DNA of 64,000 nt from JAKQEM01 sp964391185 (lineage in GTDB: Bacteria > Patescibacteriota > Gracilibacteria > Peribacterales > Peribacteraceae): assembly GCA_964391185.1 (NCBI GenBank), contig CAYMIX010000005.1, positions 55,546 to 119,545 on the forward strand, in the 5' to 3' direction. The notes beneath the pieces are model-generated. The model saw only the letters and a list, made by a program, of their open reading frames with translations. It ran no database searches and was not told the DNA's origin. The position numbers were made by a program, and so were the translations under genes. How positions within the stretch are numbered: position 1 is the first letter of the stretch; each line of letters begins with the position of its first letter. This document shows, one piece after another, positions 50,713 to 59,016 of the stretch.

Positions 50713-51987
50713 ATGTCTTCGGAAAACCCACAAGGGCAAAGTGAAGGACGTGGACCTACGGAGCGACCGCATGCTGAAATGGAACAGAGTGAAATCTCCC
50801 CGCTAAAAAAACAAAAAAGATCGGACCCGAGACTAAGACTGCAAGAAGAACAATCTCACCGTGTCGAAGAAGCAGAGGCAGAATTAAATCTGACAAAAGA
50901 AGATAGGAATCGTATTTATAAGGAAGAGTCATTATCCTTGGATGAAATCGATTCCGCAGAAAAAATTATTCTTGATCTGAAAAAAGGAAAGGATCGATCT
51001 TGGAACGAGCCAGGAGAAAACAATGAATCAACTGATAGAATATGCAGATCGATTGATCGTATTTCGGCAGAGATATTTAAAGATCAAGATTGGCCTCTCC
51101 AGCGTCTGAATGAAAAAACCGATATCTCGTCGTACAAAAAGATCGAGTTGGTCGTACATCCTCTCTATTCTATTGTTCATCTTTCTCCGGGAGATGAAAT
51201 GAAAGGATTATGGGATGCATCCTTATGGAAAAAATCGGGCGAGAATATAGATACATATATTTCAATGCATATGCAGATTCTGAAGGATGATGCCATTTCC
51301 AAGCTTAGCATTGATCCAAAATCGGTTCCCACAAGCTACGTTCATTTGCTGGAGCTTACTCAGGAATTGGAGGCAATGCGTACGTCCTCTCCGGATACAT
51401 TAAAAGTGTATGTCATGCCACGAAAAACATTACTGACAGCAGACAAGCAAAAAGCGATGCATTCATTTTTGGGAAAATTTTCCGAAGAAAAGAACATCTT
51501 CGTAACAGATTCGCTTCATGATGCAACAGGGACTCTCCAACCAGAAGCATTGGCAGTTTTGCAAAAAGCAAAACCCGAACAGCAGTTGCGGCTGCAAGGA
51601 GGGTATATGAATGCCTGCTTGGATGCCTGCTTGGAATCGATTTATGAAATTAGCCACAAACAAGGTGGTAGTATCAGAATTGACTTTGATGCATCTACCG
51701 CCCATCCCGCGACATACGAATTCCTCTCAGAAGTAGAAAATAGACCTTTAATCAAGCTCCCGAAAGATTCCAGTTCCGATACTCCAGAATCAGTTATTTC
51801 CGACTGTTTGCAGTGGGTTAAGCAAAACTCTGATTTCAATCAATTTTTGCGAGAAAAACAATTGCCGAAATATCGGCACAACATTGAAGACGGGATAAAA
51901 ATTTATCAGCGTAGAAATCCAGACAATCCCCTTCCCACAATTGAAGTCGGACTCATACATTCAGATCAAACCGAACAATTGGCTTAG
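50713..51987 (+). CDS. Uncharacterised charged protein, 424 aa
   Basis: No recognised family. A disordered, charged N-terminus (1-100; Glu/Lys/Gln-rich) precedes an alpha/beta region (KIELVVHPLYSIVHLSPGDE, LKVYVMPRKTLLTADKQKAM, GSIRIDFDASTAHPATYEFL). The repeated strand-then-helix layout suggests a globular enzyme-like fold. It starts 2 nt after the GspF-like gene, so the two are probably co-expressed. The convergent neighbour's stop is 20 nt away. Confidence 0.6.
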   Translation: MSSENPQGQSEGRGPTERPHAEMEQSEISPLKKQKRSDPRLRLQEEQSHRVEEAEAELNLTKEDRNRIYKEESLSLDEIDSAEKIILDLKKGKDRSWNEPGENNESTDRICRSIDRISAEIFKDQDWPLQRLNEKTDISSYKKIELVVHPLYSIVHLSPGDEMKGLWDASLWKKSGENIDTYISMHMQILKDDAISKLSIDPKSVPTSYVHLLELTQELEAMRTSSPDTLKVYVMPRKTLLTADKQKAMHSFLGKFSEEKNIFVTDSLHDATGTLQPEALAVLQKAKPEQQLRLQGGYMNACLDACLESIYEISHKQGGSIRIDFDASTAHPATYEFLSEVENRPLIKLPKDSSSDTPESVISDCLQWVKQNSDFNQFLREKQLPKYRHNIEDGIKIYQRRNPDNPLPTIEVGLIHSDQTEQLA

Positions 51988-52007
51988 GTACTGTTTGGGC
52001 AAATGAT

Positions 52008-52679
52008 TTACAGCCCGAGCTGCTTGCGGATTTCGTCCGCCTGCGACTGTTCCTGATTCTTCGCTTCACTCTGCACGTACATCGACTGCAGATCGCGCCA
52101 GTCTTCTGCATGCTTTTGTTCCAAACGCATAAGCTGAAGAAGGTGCTTTGGTGAAAGTTCACTGAACTTGCGGCGTTCTTCCTCGAGGATTTTCTGAAGT
52201 TCGTCGATCTGGAATTGGCTAAGCTTTGGAATCGCCTGAATAATGCGCCACTTTTCATCGCGTGTGAGCGAAATACTTCCACGCAAATAGGTAAGAAACA
52301 CCTGTTCATCAAAATCAGTTTGCGGATGCGCTGGCACAACGACTTTATCATTCGTAAGAGTTGTTGTTGCAGACCCAAAACGATAATCACCTACCTCTCC
52401 GAGCACGCGAATATCTTCATCGTCATACCCCATTTCCTTCGTTGCAATGGTTCCTGGTGGTGGAGGTGGTGGACCACTGTCTTGTGGTGGTGGAGCTCCG
52501 CCAGAATCATCATCACCCTGTCCGCCTCCTCCTGCCTGTTGAGCTGGTGGCTGTGGTGGGCTTGGTGGCGATGCAAACACCATCGTTGGATCTAATCCAT
52601 CCGATGGAACATTATCGCCTGGGCGAGGTGGTGGAGTCGTTGCTCCAGTTCCATCCTGCTGTGTCTGATCGTCAGCCAT
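52008..52679 (-). CDS. Pro-rich protein with charged coiled-coil tail
   Basis: A 223-aa protein. The first 75 residues are a low-complexity Pro/Gly/Asp/Gln region, including a PPPPPP run. The rest is folded and helical (ISLTRDEKWRIIQAIPKLSQ, DELQKILEEERRKFSELSPK, LLQLMRLEQKHAEDW). No family is recognised. TACACT is about 30 nt upstream. The Pro-rich stretch may tether or bind partners. Confidence 0.6.
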   Translation of the reverse strand: MADDQTQQDGTGATTPPPRPGDNVPSDGLDPTMVFASPPSPPQPPAQQAGGGGQGDDDSGGAPPPQDSGPPPPPPGTIATKEMGYDDEDIRVLGEVGDYRFGSATTTLTNDKVVVPAHPQTDFDEQVFLTYLRGSISLTRDEKWRIIQAIPKLSQFQIDELQKILEEERRKFSELSPKHLLQLMRLEQKHAEDWRDLQSMYVQSEAKNQEQSQADEIRKQLGL

Positions 52680-52769
52680 CTGAAAAAAGTGGGAAAGTGT
52701 TGAATAGTGTACAACGTCTGACGGCTACCGCAAGCGCTGCCGGATACTGTTTTTACCTATTAAAAGGAA

Positions 52770-52806
52770 GTATGGCGGTAAGGGGGAGTCTGCCTTACTT
52801 CCATAC
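52770..52806. repeat. Palindromic repeat, GTATGG family
   Basis: GTATGGCGGTAAGG (52770-52783) pairs with CCTTACTTCCATAC (52793-52806) at 12 of 14 positions. It lies between recG and the Pro-rich gene, so on the minus strand it follows recG. Confidence 0.6.
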
Positions 52807-52824
52807 ATTCGTACTACAATACTT

Positions 52825-54903
52825 TTATGAAGCACGAGGAGCATGGATCCCCGTCATCCTCTCTGCTGCCTGCCGTGCTTTCACAACTAATTCTGGCTGG
52901 AATAAATACGAGAACTGGAACTCCGGCAATCCACTCTGGCGTGTGCCAAATAATTCTCCCGGTCCACGCAGTTTCAGATCTATCTCTGCAAGCTGGAAAC
53001 CAGAATCGAATTCTTCCATTGCTTTGAGCCGTGGTGAACGAGCTTGCTCAGGAGTCGTTGTAAAGAGGAAGCAATGACTTTGATAATCACTTCGCCCAAC
53101 ACGTCCACGGAACTGATGAAGTTGTGCCAAACCAAAACGCTCCGCACCCTCTATAACGATGATCGTACTATTTGGCACATCGATACCCACTTCGATCACT
53201 GATGTAGACACAAGAATATCAAATGCTTTGTCACGGAATTGCTGCAGGATTGATTCTTTTTCTTGTGGCGTCATCTTGCCATGGAGTTTCGCAATACGAC
53301 GATGTGGAAATCCTTCGCGCAATCGAATGAGTTCTTGTTCAACACTTTTCACTTCTTTTATTTCTTCCGATTCTGAGCCGGCAATCAGAGGACAAATTAC
53401 AAATGTTTGACGTCCTTCTGTTATTTGATGATCAATAAAGAGCTCAACAGTTTTACGATCATTGGGCGAAATCACTTTCGTTTTGATGGGCTTACGATTG
53501 CCTGGTTTTTCCAACAACACCGATAAATCATGATCACCATACGCTGTGAGCGCGAGTGTGCGTGGAATCGGCGTCGCAGTCATCGCAAGGAAATGTGGCA
53601 TGCCTGCCGTCCGTAGCCCATCTGGCGAAGGAAGGCCTTTATCTTTCAATCGCGCACGTTGGTTTACGCCAAAGCGATGCTGTTCATCGACGATCACCAA
53701 TCGCAAATCCTTAAACTGCACCGTGTCCTCTATGAGCGCATGCGTCCCAATCACGATATCGATCGTTCCGCTGGCACATGCCATTTTTATCGTTCTCGCA
53801 TCCATCTGCGGAGTTGAACCTGTGAGCAAAGCAACATGTGGCAATCTCATTCGATCAGTCAAACCTTGATCTAAAAAATATTGATGTAGTGTGAGCAATA
53901 ATCGTGCGACTGTTTGCGCATGTTGCTTTGCAAGAACTTCTGTCGGAACCATCAGCGCACATTGTCCACCATGACGAATGACTGTTGCCATCACCGCTGC
54001 GGCAACTAATGTTTTACCGGATCCAACATCACCTTCGAGCAATCGCGACATCGGAACATCTTTTTCCATATCACGAAGGATTTCATAAATGGCGATTTTT
54101 TGGCTTCCAGTAGGTGTAAACTTCAGTGAAGCGAAAAACGCTTTGATGAGTTCGACATCCATCGGAATCTTCAACCGATCTTGATGTTCTCCTTGCCATG
54201 CCTTCTTACGCTCGAGAGCTGCTGCTTGCACATGAAACATTTCTTCAAACGCCATGCGATATTGCGCACGTTCGACATCCGTTGGTTCTTGTGGAAAGTG
54301 CAATGCTTTCACCGCTTCGCGACGCGTCAACAAGCCTTCTTCCTCTATAATTTTTTTTGGCAACGTTTCTGGTAGTAAATTAATTGCGTCTTTGATGAGC
54401 ACAATTTTCTCCCGCAACCACTTGGTATTGATGATGTCGTGCTGCGGATAAATTGGAACAAGGCGACCAGCATGCACAAGTGCGCGTTGCCCGGCAATTT
54501 CGAACTGCGGACTTTGGAATTGCAGTCGATAATTTTTCTCTGAAAGCTTCCCCGTTAAAACTACTTCTGATTCATCGGGAAGCATGCGTTTTACGTGCGG
54601 TTGATTGAACCAGATTACTTCCGCAGTTCCTCCTTCAGTATCAGTAAATGTTGTGCTGATAATCACTCGCCCACCGCGAATGCGCGTTGTCTTGAGGGTA
54701 GAAACACTTCCACGAACAGACGCTTTCTCCCCCATCGGGACCATCGAAAGTGTGGTGATCTTACTCAAGTCTTCATGCGCACGTGGCAAGTACATCAGCA
54801 AATCCTGCACGCTTTTAATATCCATCGCATCAAGTGCTTCGATGTGATCGTTTGTCGTGCGAAGAACATCGCGCAATGGTGTAGAAAGTTTCAGCTGCTC
54901 CAT
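52825..54903 (-). CDS. recG: ATP-dependent DNA helicase RecG
   Basis: A branched-DNA helicase that regresses stalled forks. The 692-aa protein has the N-terminal wedge/OB region (VQDLLMYLPRAHEDLSKITT, RGSVSTLKTTRIRGG) and helicase motifs LLEGDVGSGKTLVAAAVM (I), IVDEQHRFGVNQRARL (II, DEQH), MTATPIPRTLALTAYGD (III), VSTSVIEVGIDVPNSTI and LHQFRGRVGR (V/VI). The RecG-specific C-terminal RSPRLKAMEEFDSGFQLAEI is present. The ATG at 54903 is chosen over 54957; an extended -10 TGCTACAGT (hexamer 54912-54917) ends 8 nt before it. Confidence 0.96.
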   Translation of the reverse strand: MEQLKLSTPLRDVLRTTNDHIEALDAMDIKSVQDLLMYLPRAHEDLSKITTLSMVPMGEKASVRGSVSTLKTTRIRGGRVIISTTFTDTEGGTAEVIWFNQPHVKRMLPDESEVVLTGKLSEKNYRLQFQSPQFEIAGQRALVHAGRLVPIYPQHDIINTKWLREKIVLIKDAINLLPETLPKKIIEEEGLLTRREAVKALHFPQEPTDVERAQYRMAFEEMFHVQAAALERKKAWQGEHQDRLKIPMDVELIKAFFASLKFTPTGSQKIAIYEILRDMEKDVPMSRLLEGDVGSGKTLVAAAVMATVIRHGGQCALMVPTEVLAKQHAQTVARLLLTLHQYFLDQGLTDRMRLPHVALLTGSTPQMDARTIKMACASGTIDIVIGTHALIEDTVQFKDLRLVIVDEQHRFGVNQRARLKDKGLPSPDGLRTAGMPHFLAMTATPIPRTLALTAYGDHDLSVLLEKPGNRKPIKTKVISPNDRKTVELFIDHQITEGRQTFVICPLIAGSESEEIKEVKSVEQELIRLREGFPHRRIAKLHGKMTPQEKESILQQFRDKAFDILVSTSVIEVGIDVPNSTIIVIEGAERFGLAQLHQFRGRVGRSDYQSHCFLFTTTPEQARSPRLKAMEEFDSGFQLAEIDLKLRGPGELFGTRQSGLPEFQFSYLFQPELVVKARQAAERMTGIHAPRAS

Positions 54904-54937
54904 GCGCGAACACTGTAGCAAAGTGAACGATCGTCCA

Positions 54938-55408
54938 CTAGCCCACAAGCAGCACATTCATCTCTGGCATGACACTCGCAAAAAATTCTTGATCTTTCGG
55001 ATGTGTCAGTATACTGGCAGCTTCTTCTTTGGTTACCCATCGCGCTTCTGGAATGCGTCGATCGATTGGCCGCAACTCTTCTTGCTGTGTTGTAAATAAA
55101 TAAATCGTAATGCGTTTGAACCTGTCCATATTTTCTCCACCAGTATTTGTAAGCGCATAACGCGAATAACTTCCCAAGAGTTTCACCAATTTTAAATCAG
55201 TAATACCAGTTTCTTCCGCAATCTCACGCAATGCAGCCTCACGAGGATCTTCTCCTTCTTTCATTTTTCCTTTCGGCAAAGACCACGAACCATCTCGTTG
55301 ACGCACAACGATGATATGTCCGTTTGGATGAAGAACCACGCCGCCGGCGCTGTGGACAAAATACGTTATATCAGTGTGAAAAGACGCCGCATGGTAGATC
55401 GCCCTCAT
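54938..55408 (-). CDS. NUDIX hydrolase
   Basis: A 156-aa member of the NUDIX family, which cleaves nucleoside diphosphates linked to another group. The Nudix box is complete: GKMKEGEDPREAALREIAEE followed by TGI. It starts with SAGGVVLHPNGHIIVVRQRD, as in Ap4A hydrolase or MutT-like enzymes; substrate not assignable. It lies 34 nt upstream of recG on the same strand, but recG has its own promoter. No clear -10 for this gene. Confidence 0.88.
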   Translation of the reverse strand: MRAIYHAASFHTDITYFVHSAGGVVLHPNGHIIVVRQRDGSWSLPKGKMKEGEDPREAALREIAEETGITDLKLVKLLGSYSRYALTNTGGENMDRFKRITIYLFTTQQEELRPIDRRIPEARWVTKEEAASILTHPKDQEFFASVMPEMNVLLVG

Positions 55409-55455
55409 GCGTTATTCAATAATTTTCCTGAGAAGTTGTGCTACAATGTATGGCG

Positions 55456-55842
55456 ATGTCGAAATTTCAATCATCCATCAAAAAGCACGAAAATCTTCCT
55501 GAAGATGATCAGAAGAAAGCAGGGCAAGCCATTGCCGGTGATATGGACACGGAACATGCGAACTTTTTAAAAACACTCATCAGTTTGCTCGACCGCAATG
55601 AGATAACCGCTTCGGACCCACAATCGTTGCTTAAAAAAGATATATACGACAAATTACCGCAAGATTGGAAAGACAAAGTGAATATTGCACTCGTGAATAT
55701 TGCACAACAAATTCGTTTGATCGAAGATTTTTATCGCTCTAAGCAAACGCCGAATTCCTCTCCGCACCTGCAAACAATGATTGAACACTTGTGGCAGATG
55801 AAACAGCGCATTGAAAAGACGCATGATGTTTTTAAATTTTAA
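55456..55842 (+). CDS. Uncharacterised helical protein, 128 aa
   Basis: A small soluble helical protein (MSKFQSSIKKHENLPEDDQK start, IALVNIAQQIRLIEDFYRSK core). No family recognised. An extended -10 (TGCTACAAT, hexamer 55442-55447) ends 8 nt before this ATG. An in-frame ATG at 55450 would be only 2 nt from the -10, so 55456 is preferred. It is convergent with miaA across a dispersed repeat. Confidence 0.6.
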   Translation: MSKFQSSIKKHENLPEDDQKKAGQAIAGDMDTEHANFLKTLISLLDRNEITASDPQSLLKKDIYDKLPQDWKDKVNIALVNIAQQIRLIEDFYRSKQTPNSSPHLQTMIEHLWQMKQRIEKTHDVFKF

Positions 55843-55955
55843 ACTCGAAATCCGAATTTCGAAACTCGAGACAAAGCTGAATACAGAAAGTTTGTAATGT
55901 CTTGAAATTTTAAACGTTCATATTTGTTTCGGATTTCGTGCTTCGAGGTTCGGAT
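55843..55955. repeat. About 113-bp dispersed repeat, copy 1
   Basis: This block exactly fills the gap between the stop of the 128-aa gene and the stop of miaA. Its reverse complement matches 60163-60279 closely, for example CGTTTAAAATTTC, ATTACAAA and TTTGTCTCGAGTTTCG. The ends hold inverted CCGAA...CGAA blocks, so it can fold as a hairpin. Confidence 0.8.
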
Positions 55956-56927
55956 TTACAATTGTTTCGCGTCGACCCACCTAATCCTTTCGTCATCTCC
56001 CCACCACGTCATCTGCCTCTTTGCATACTGACGGGTTTTTGCAGAAATGATTTTTTCCAATTCTTCCACATTGCGATCGTCTGTGGAGAGCCAATGCATG
56101 ATTTCTTTATACCCATGACTTTTCATCGCAGGATCTTGCGTCATGAATCCTTTATCGAGTAATCCTTCCACTTCTTCAATCCAACCAGACTTCAACATAA
56201 TTTTGGTTCGTTCATCGATACGTTTCGTAATTTCATCACGTGGCCACATCAACCCTAATTGAAGAATCTGATATGGCGGTGGAATCGTCTTTTTTAATTC
56301 TGATGGCTTGCGTCCAGTTATTTCGTAGAGCTCCATCGCACGAACAACATAATGCTTGTTCTGCGCTGCAAAATTCTTGGCAGTCGCAGGATCTATCTCA
56401 AACAATTTATCGTAAAGTGCCCAGCCATCATCAGCGTCATATTCTGCTTCGAGCTTCTTCCGTAGTTCCGGTGGCGCGACAGGTAATGGATCAAGCCCAT
56501 CAACTACTGCACTGATGTAGAGCATTGAACCTCCAACGAGAAGTGGTACAACATTCCGCGCATGACAATCATCAATAATTTCTGTCGCCATTTTTTTATA
56601 GGAAGCGATCGTCAGTTCTTCGTTTGGTTCAATAACATCAATAAGATGATGGACCACTCCCCTCTGCCCCGCACCGAATGCCGCAGCGTTCTGGTGCAGG
56701 GTCTTTTCCTCCTCGGTAATTTTTGCGGTACCGATATTTAGATGACGGTACAACTGACGAGAATCCGCGTTAATAACTTCGGCATTACCAATATGCTTTG
56801 CAACGTCTAAAGAAAACTTTGTTTTACCTGAAGCTGTCGGACCAAGGATCACAATCAATGGTTTTTCCGCTTGCTGCAGATGTTCATCGACGAATGATTG
56901 CCAATGAGAAATATATTCCATGGACAT
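55956..56927 (-). CDS. miaA: tRNA dimethylallyltransferase
   Basis: Adds a dimethylallyl group to A37 of tRNAs that read UNN codons. The 323-aa protein has Walker-type GPTASGKT, NADSRQLYRHLNIGTAK, GVVHHLIDVIEP, LLVGGSMLYISAVVDGLDPL and the C-terminal RTKIMLKSGWIEEVEGLL and RQYAKRQMTWW. The ATG at 56927 (MSMEYISH) is chosen because TATAGT (56934-56939) ends 6 nt before it; ATG 56921 is possible. It diverges from the shikimate-kinase-like gene across 26 nt. Confidence 0.95.
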   Translation of the reverse strand: MSMEYISHWQSFVDEHLQQAEKPLIVILGPTASGKTKFSLDVAKHIGNAEVINADSRQLYRHLNIGTAKITEEEKTLHQNAAAFGAGQRGVVHHLIDVIEPNEELTIASYKKMATEIIDDCHARNVVPLLVGGSMLYISAVVDGLDPLPVAPPELRKKLEAEYDADDGWALYDKLFEIDPATAKNFAAQNKHYVVRAMELYEITGRKPSELKKTIPPPYQILQLGLMWPRDEITKRIDERTKIMLKSGWIEEVEGLLDKGFMTQDPAMKSHGYKEIMHWLSTDDRNVEELEKIISAKTRQYAKRQMTWWGDDERIRWVDAKQL

Positions 56928-56953
56928 GAAAAAACTATACACTGCACCATCCT

Positions 56954-57466
56954 ATGAAAGGAATCACCATGCTCGGCATGCCAGGTGCAGGCAAATCGTC
57001 CATTGGCGAGTTGGTTGCCGAAAAAATGGGATACGCGTTTATAGATCTCGATTTGCTCATTGAGGAAAAAGAAAGAAAGGGCCACCGGCTTATTTTGTTG
57101 GAAGATGGCGAAGAAGGGCTGCTCCGACTGGAAGAGCAATACACCATGGAACTTAGTTTGGATAATACGGTCTTTTCTCCTGGCGGAAGCATCATTTACA
57201 CAAAGGCAATGGAGAAATTGCATCGTGAAACGACAATCGTTCTATTGGATATCAAGATTGATGCATTGCGCAAACGACTAAGAGGTGTGATTGAGGCGCG
57301 GGGCATCGTCGGCTTGGAGCGCATGACATTTGATCAGCTTTTTGAGGAGCGCATGCCAATATACAGGAGGTATGCACATGAAGTGATAGATGCCACCAAT
57401 CAGAAAATTCATGAAACTGCTGCGAACGTTATGCACGTCATGACAAGTAGATTAGACGTCGCATAG
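56954..57466 (+). CDS. Shikimate-kinase-like P-loop kinase
   Basis: A 170-aa protein with the shikimate kinase layout: P-loop GMPGAGKSSIG, DLDLLIEEKE (substrate-Asp region), the GGS motif in SPGGSIIY, and a lid/C-terminal block FEERMPIYRRYAHEVIDA. The arginine that follows the second Asp in true AroK is not obvious. No other aromatic-pathway gene is nearby, so the substrate may differ (a gluconokinase-like enzyme is possible). -10 candidates TATACA/TACACT lie 10-12 nt upstream, overlapping the miaA promoter on the other strand. Confidence 0.75.
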   Translation: MKGITMLGMPGAGKSSIGELVAEKMGYAFIDLDLLIEEKERKGHRLILLEDGEEGLLRLEEQYTMELSLDNTVFSPGGSIIYTKAMEKLHRETTIVLLDIKIDALRKRLRGVIEARGIVGLERMTFDQLFEERMPIYRRYAHEVIDATNQKIHETAANVMHVMTSRLDVA

Positions 57467-57570
57467 GGACGCATTAAACAACATTTTCTCACTTTTCCTA
57501 CTGCTCGAATCTTTTCAAAAGCGGTATAATACAAAAGAACATTCGTTCTATTCTCCATTCTCAATTTTTT

Positions 57571-58206
57571 ATGGATCCACGAATCCAATCTATCTACGCA
57601 GGAATTTCACGCGGCCATATTACGCCGAACAACTTCGTTGTTCCGACCGTCATCGAAAAAACACAATTCGGTGAACGTGTGTACGACATCTACTCACGCC
57701 TCATGGAAGAACGCATCGTCTTCATGGGTACACCTATCAACGATGAAGTGGCAAACACGATCATCGCCCAGTTGCTCTTCCTCGAAAAAGAAGATGCAAA
57801 GAAGGACATCACACTCTATGTGAACTCTCCAGGCGGACAGGTCACATCCACGCTCGCGATGTACGACACGATGCAACATGTGAAGCCAGATGTTTCGACA
57901 GTCTGTCTTGGCATGGCTGCATCTGGTGGTGCTGTCATCCTGATGGCCGGAGCCAAGGGCAAGCGCTTTGCACTCAAGCACAGCGAGATCATGATTCATC
58001 AGCCTCTCGGAGGAGCGGAAGGCCAGGCAACAGACATTGCTATCCACGCTGAACACATCGTGAAGATGAAGAACATGCTCAATGAACTTATTGCCTTCCA
58101 CACAGGAAAGAAGCTCGACCAGGTAAAGAGTGACACAGAGCGCGATAAGTTCCTCAGCGCACAGGAAGCGCTCGATTACGGACTCATCGACCACATCGTT
58201 GAATAA
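57571..58206 (+). CDS. clpP: ATP-dependent Clp protease proteolytic subunit
   Basis: A serine protease that forms a tetradecameric barrel with ClpX/ClpA. The 211-aa protein has the catalytic Ser in LGMAASGGAVILMAG, His in SEIMIHQPLGGAEGQA and Asp in KSDTERDKFLSAQEALDYGL. The usual AASMG after the nucleophile is AASGG here. There is no clpX next to it. TATAAT (57524-57529) gives a leader of about 35 nt, one of the longer leaders in the window. A palindromic repeat follows the stop. Confidence 0.95.
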   Translation: MDPRIQSIYAGISRGHITPNNFVVPTVIEKTQFGERVYDIYSRLMEERIVFMGTPINDEVANTIIAQLLFLEKEDAKKDITLYVNSPGGQVTSTLAMYDTMQHVKPDVSTVCLGMAASGGAVILMAGAKGKRFALKHSEIMIHQPLGGAEGQATDIAIHAEHIVKMKNMLNELIAFHTGKKLDQVKSDTERDKFLSAQEALDYGLIDHIVE

Positions 58207-58210
58207 ATAA

Positions 58211-58303
58211 CCGAAGAATCAGAGGAAACAAAGGATTCAGAAGAATCAGAGGAACGTTGGTTCCTCTGATTCTTCGGTTTCTTCTGAATCGTCTGAATCC
58301 TCA
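58211..58303. repeat. 93-bp palindromic repeat, intergenic copy
   Basis: The core AAGAATCAGAGGAAC (58241-58255), loop GTTG, GTTCCTCTGATTCTT (58260-58274) is a perfect 15-bp stem with longer imperfect flanks. In reverse complement, 40 of 43 positions match the copy inside tgt (59542-59634). It fills the clpP/DoxX convergent gap. Confidence 0.85.
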
Positions 58304-58310
58304 GTAATAG

Positions 58311-58904
58311 TTATTTCTTTTTCTTGGACGGTACTTTCTTCGCTGGTGTAGACTTCACCGTTGCGACTGGTGCAATAGGAGAACTTTTTACCGCTGTCTT
58401 TGAAACTGGCATTGGCTTGCTGTTTTCCGTCGAACAATCGCACGTTGGTCCGCAGCTGCATTCGTCACCGCAAGCGCAACCCGTTCCACACGCGCTTCCG
58501 CAGCATTCTCCGCAGGAACCGCCTTTTACTGCAACCATCAGAACAAGAATCCAGATAAGCGCGTTCATGGATGGTGGCATTGTGTCATTCAACGAAATTC
58601 CGGAGATTGCAGATTTGAGCATCAATCCAGCAGGGATGGAAGCGAGGGCAATTGACGCTGCATACGCGGCAATGTGTCGGTAAATACCGAATGCAAGGAG
58701 TAAACCTCCGATGATCATCAGACCCGGGAGAATATATCCCCAGACCATACCGATCGGTTCGAGTATGCCAAGGCCGCGACCGACTGATTCTGCGAACGTT
58801 GCATCTTGATAATGAGCGAAACCAGCAAATGCTAATGCGAGACCGAAACCGATCCGCACGAAGAGCCGGGCCACTCCTTTTGGTTCATTGGGTGAACAAC
58901 ACAT
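58311..58904 (-). CDS. DoxX-family membrane protein with cysteine-rich tail
   Basis: A 197-aa protein with four helices and DoxX-like sequence (ARLFVRIGFGLALAFAGFAH, LPGLMIIGGLLLAFGIYRH). DoxX proteins are membrane subunits in redox or sulfur-metabolism contexts. The C-terminal tail is unusual: a stretch with 12 cysteines in about 30 residues (GSCGECCGSACGTGCACGDE and onward), like a metallothionein, then a Lys/Pro/Ser-rich end. The tail could bind soft metals. The ATG at 58904 is preferred over 58964. Its stop lies 7 bp beyond the repeat. Confidence 0.75.
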   Translation of the reverse strand: MCCSPNEPKGVARLFVRIGFGLALAFAGFAHYQDATFAESVGRGLGILEPIGMVWGYILPGLMIIGGLLLAFGIYRHIAAYAASIALASIPAGLMLKSAISGISLNDTMPPSMNALIWILVLMVAVKGGSCGECCGSACGTGCACGDECSCGPTCDCSTENSKPMPVSKTAVKSSPIAPVATVKSTPAKKVPSKKKK

Positions 58905-59016
58905 AAGAAACAGGAGGAAAGGAAAGTGGCAACTATTGTGCTCCTTGTGTACCTGCTGCGACAACCACTGAAATGTCAGATGGGGTTGACCACTTGTTCA
59001 TGCTATTCTATCGCCA

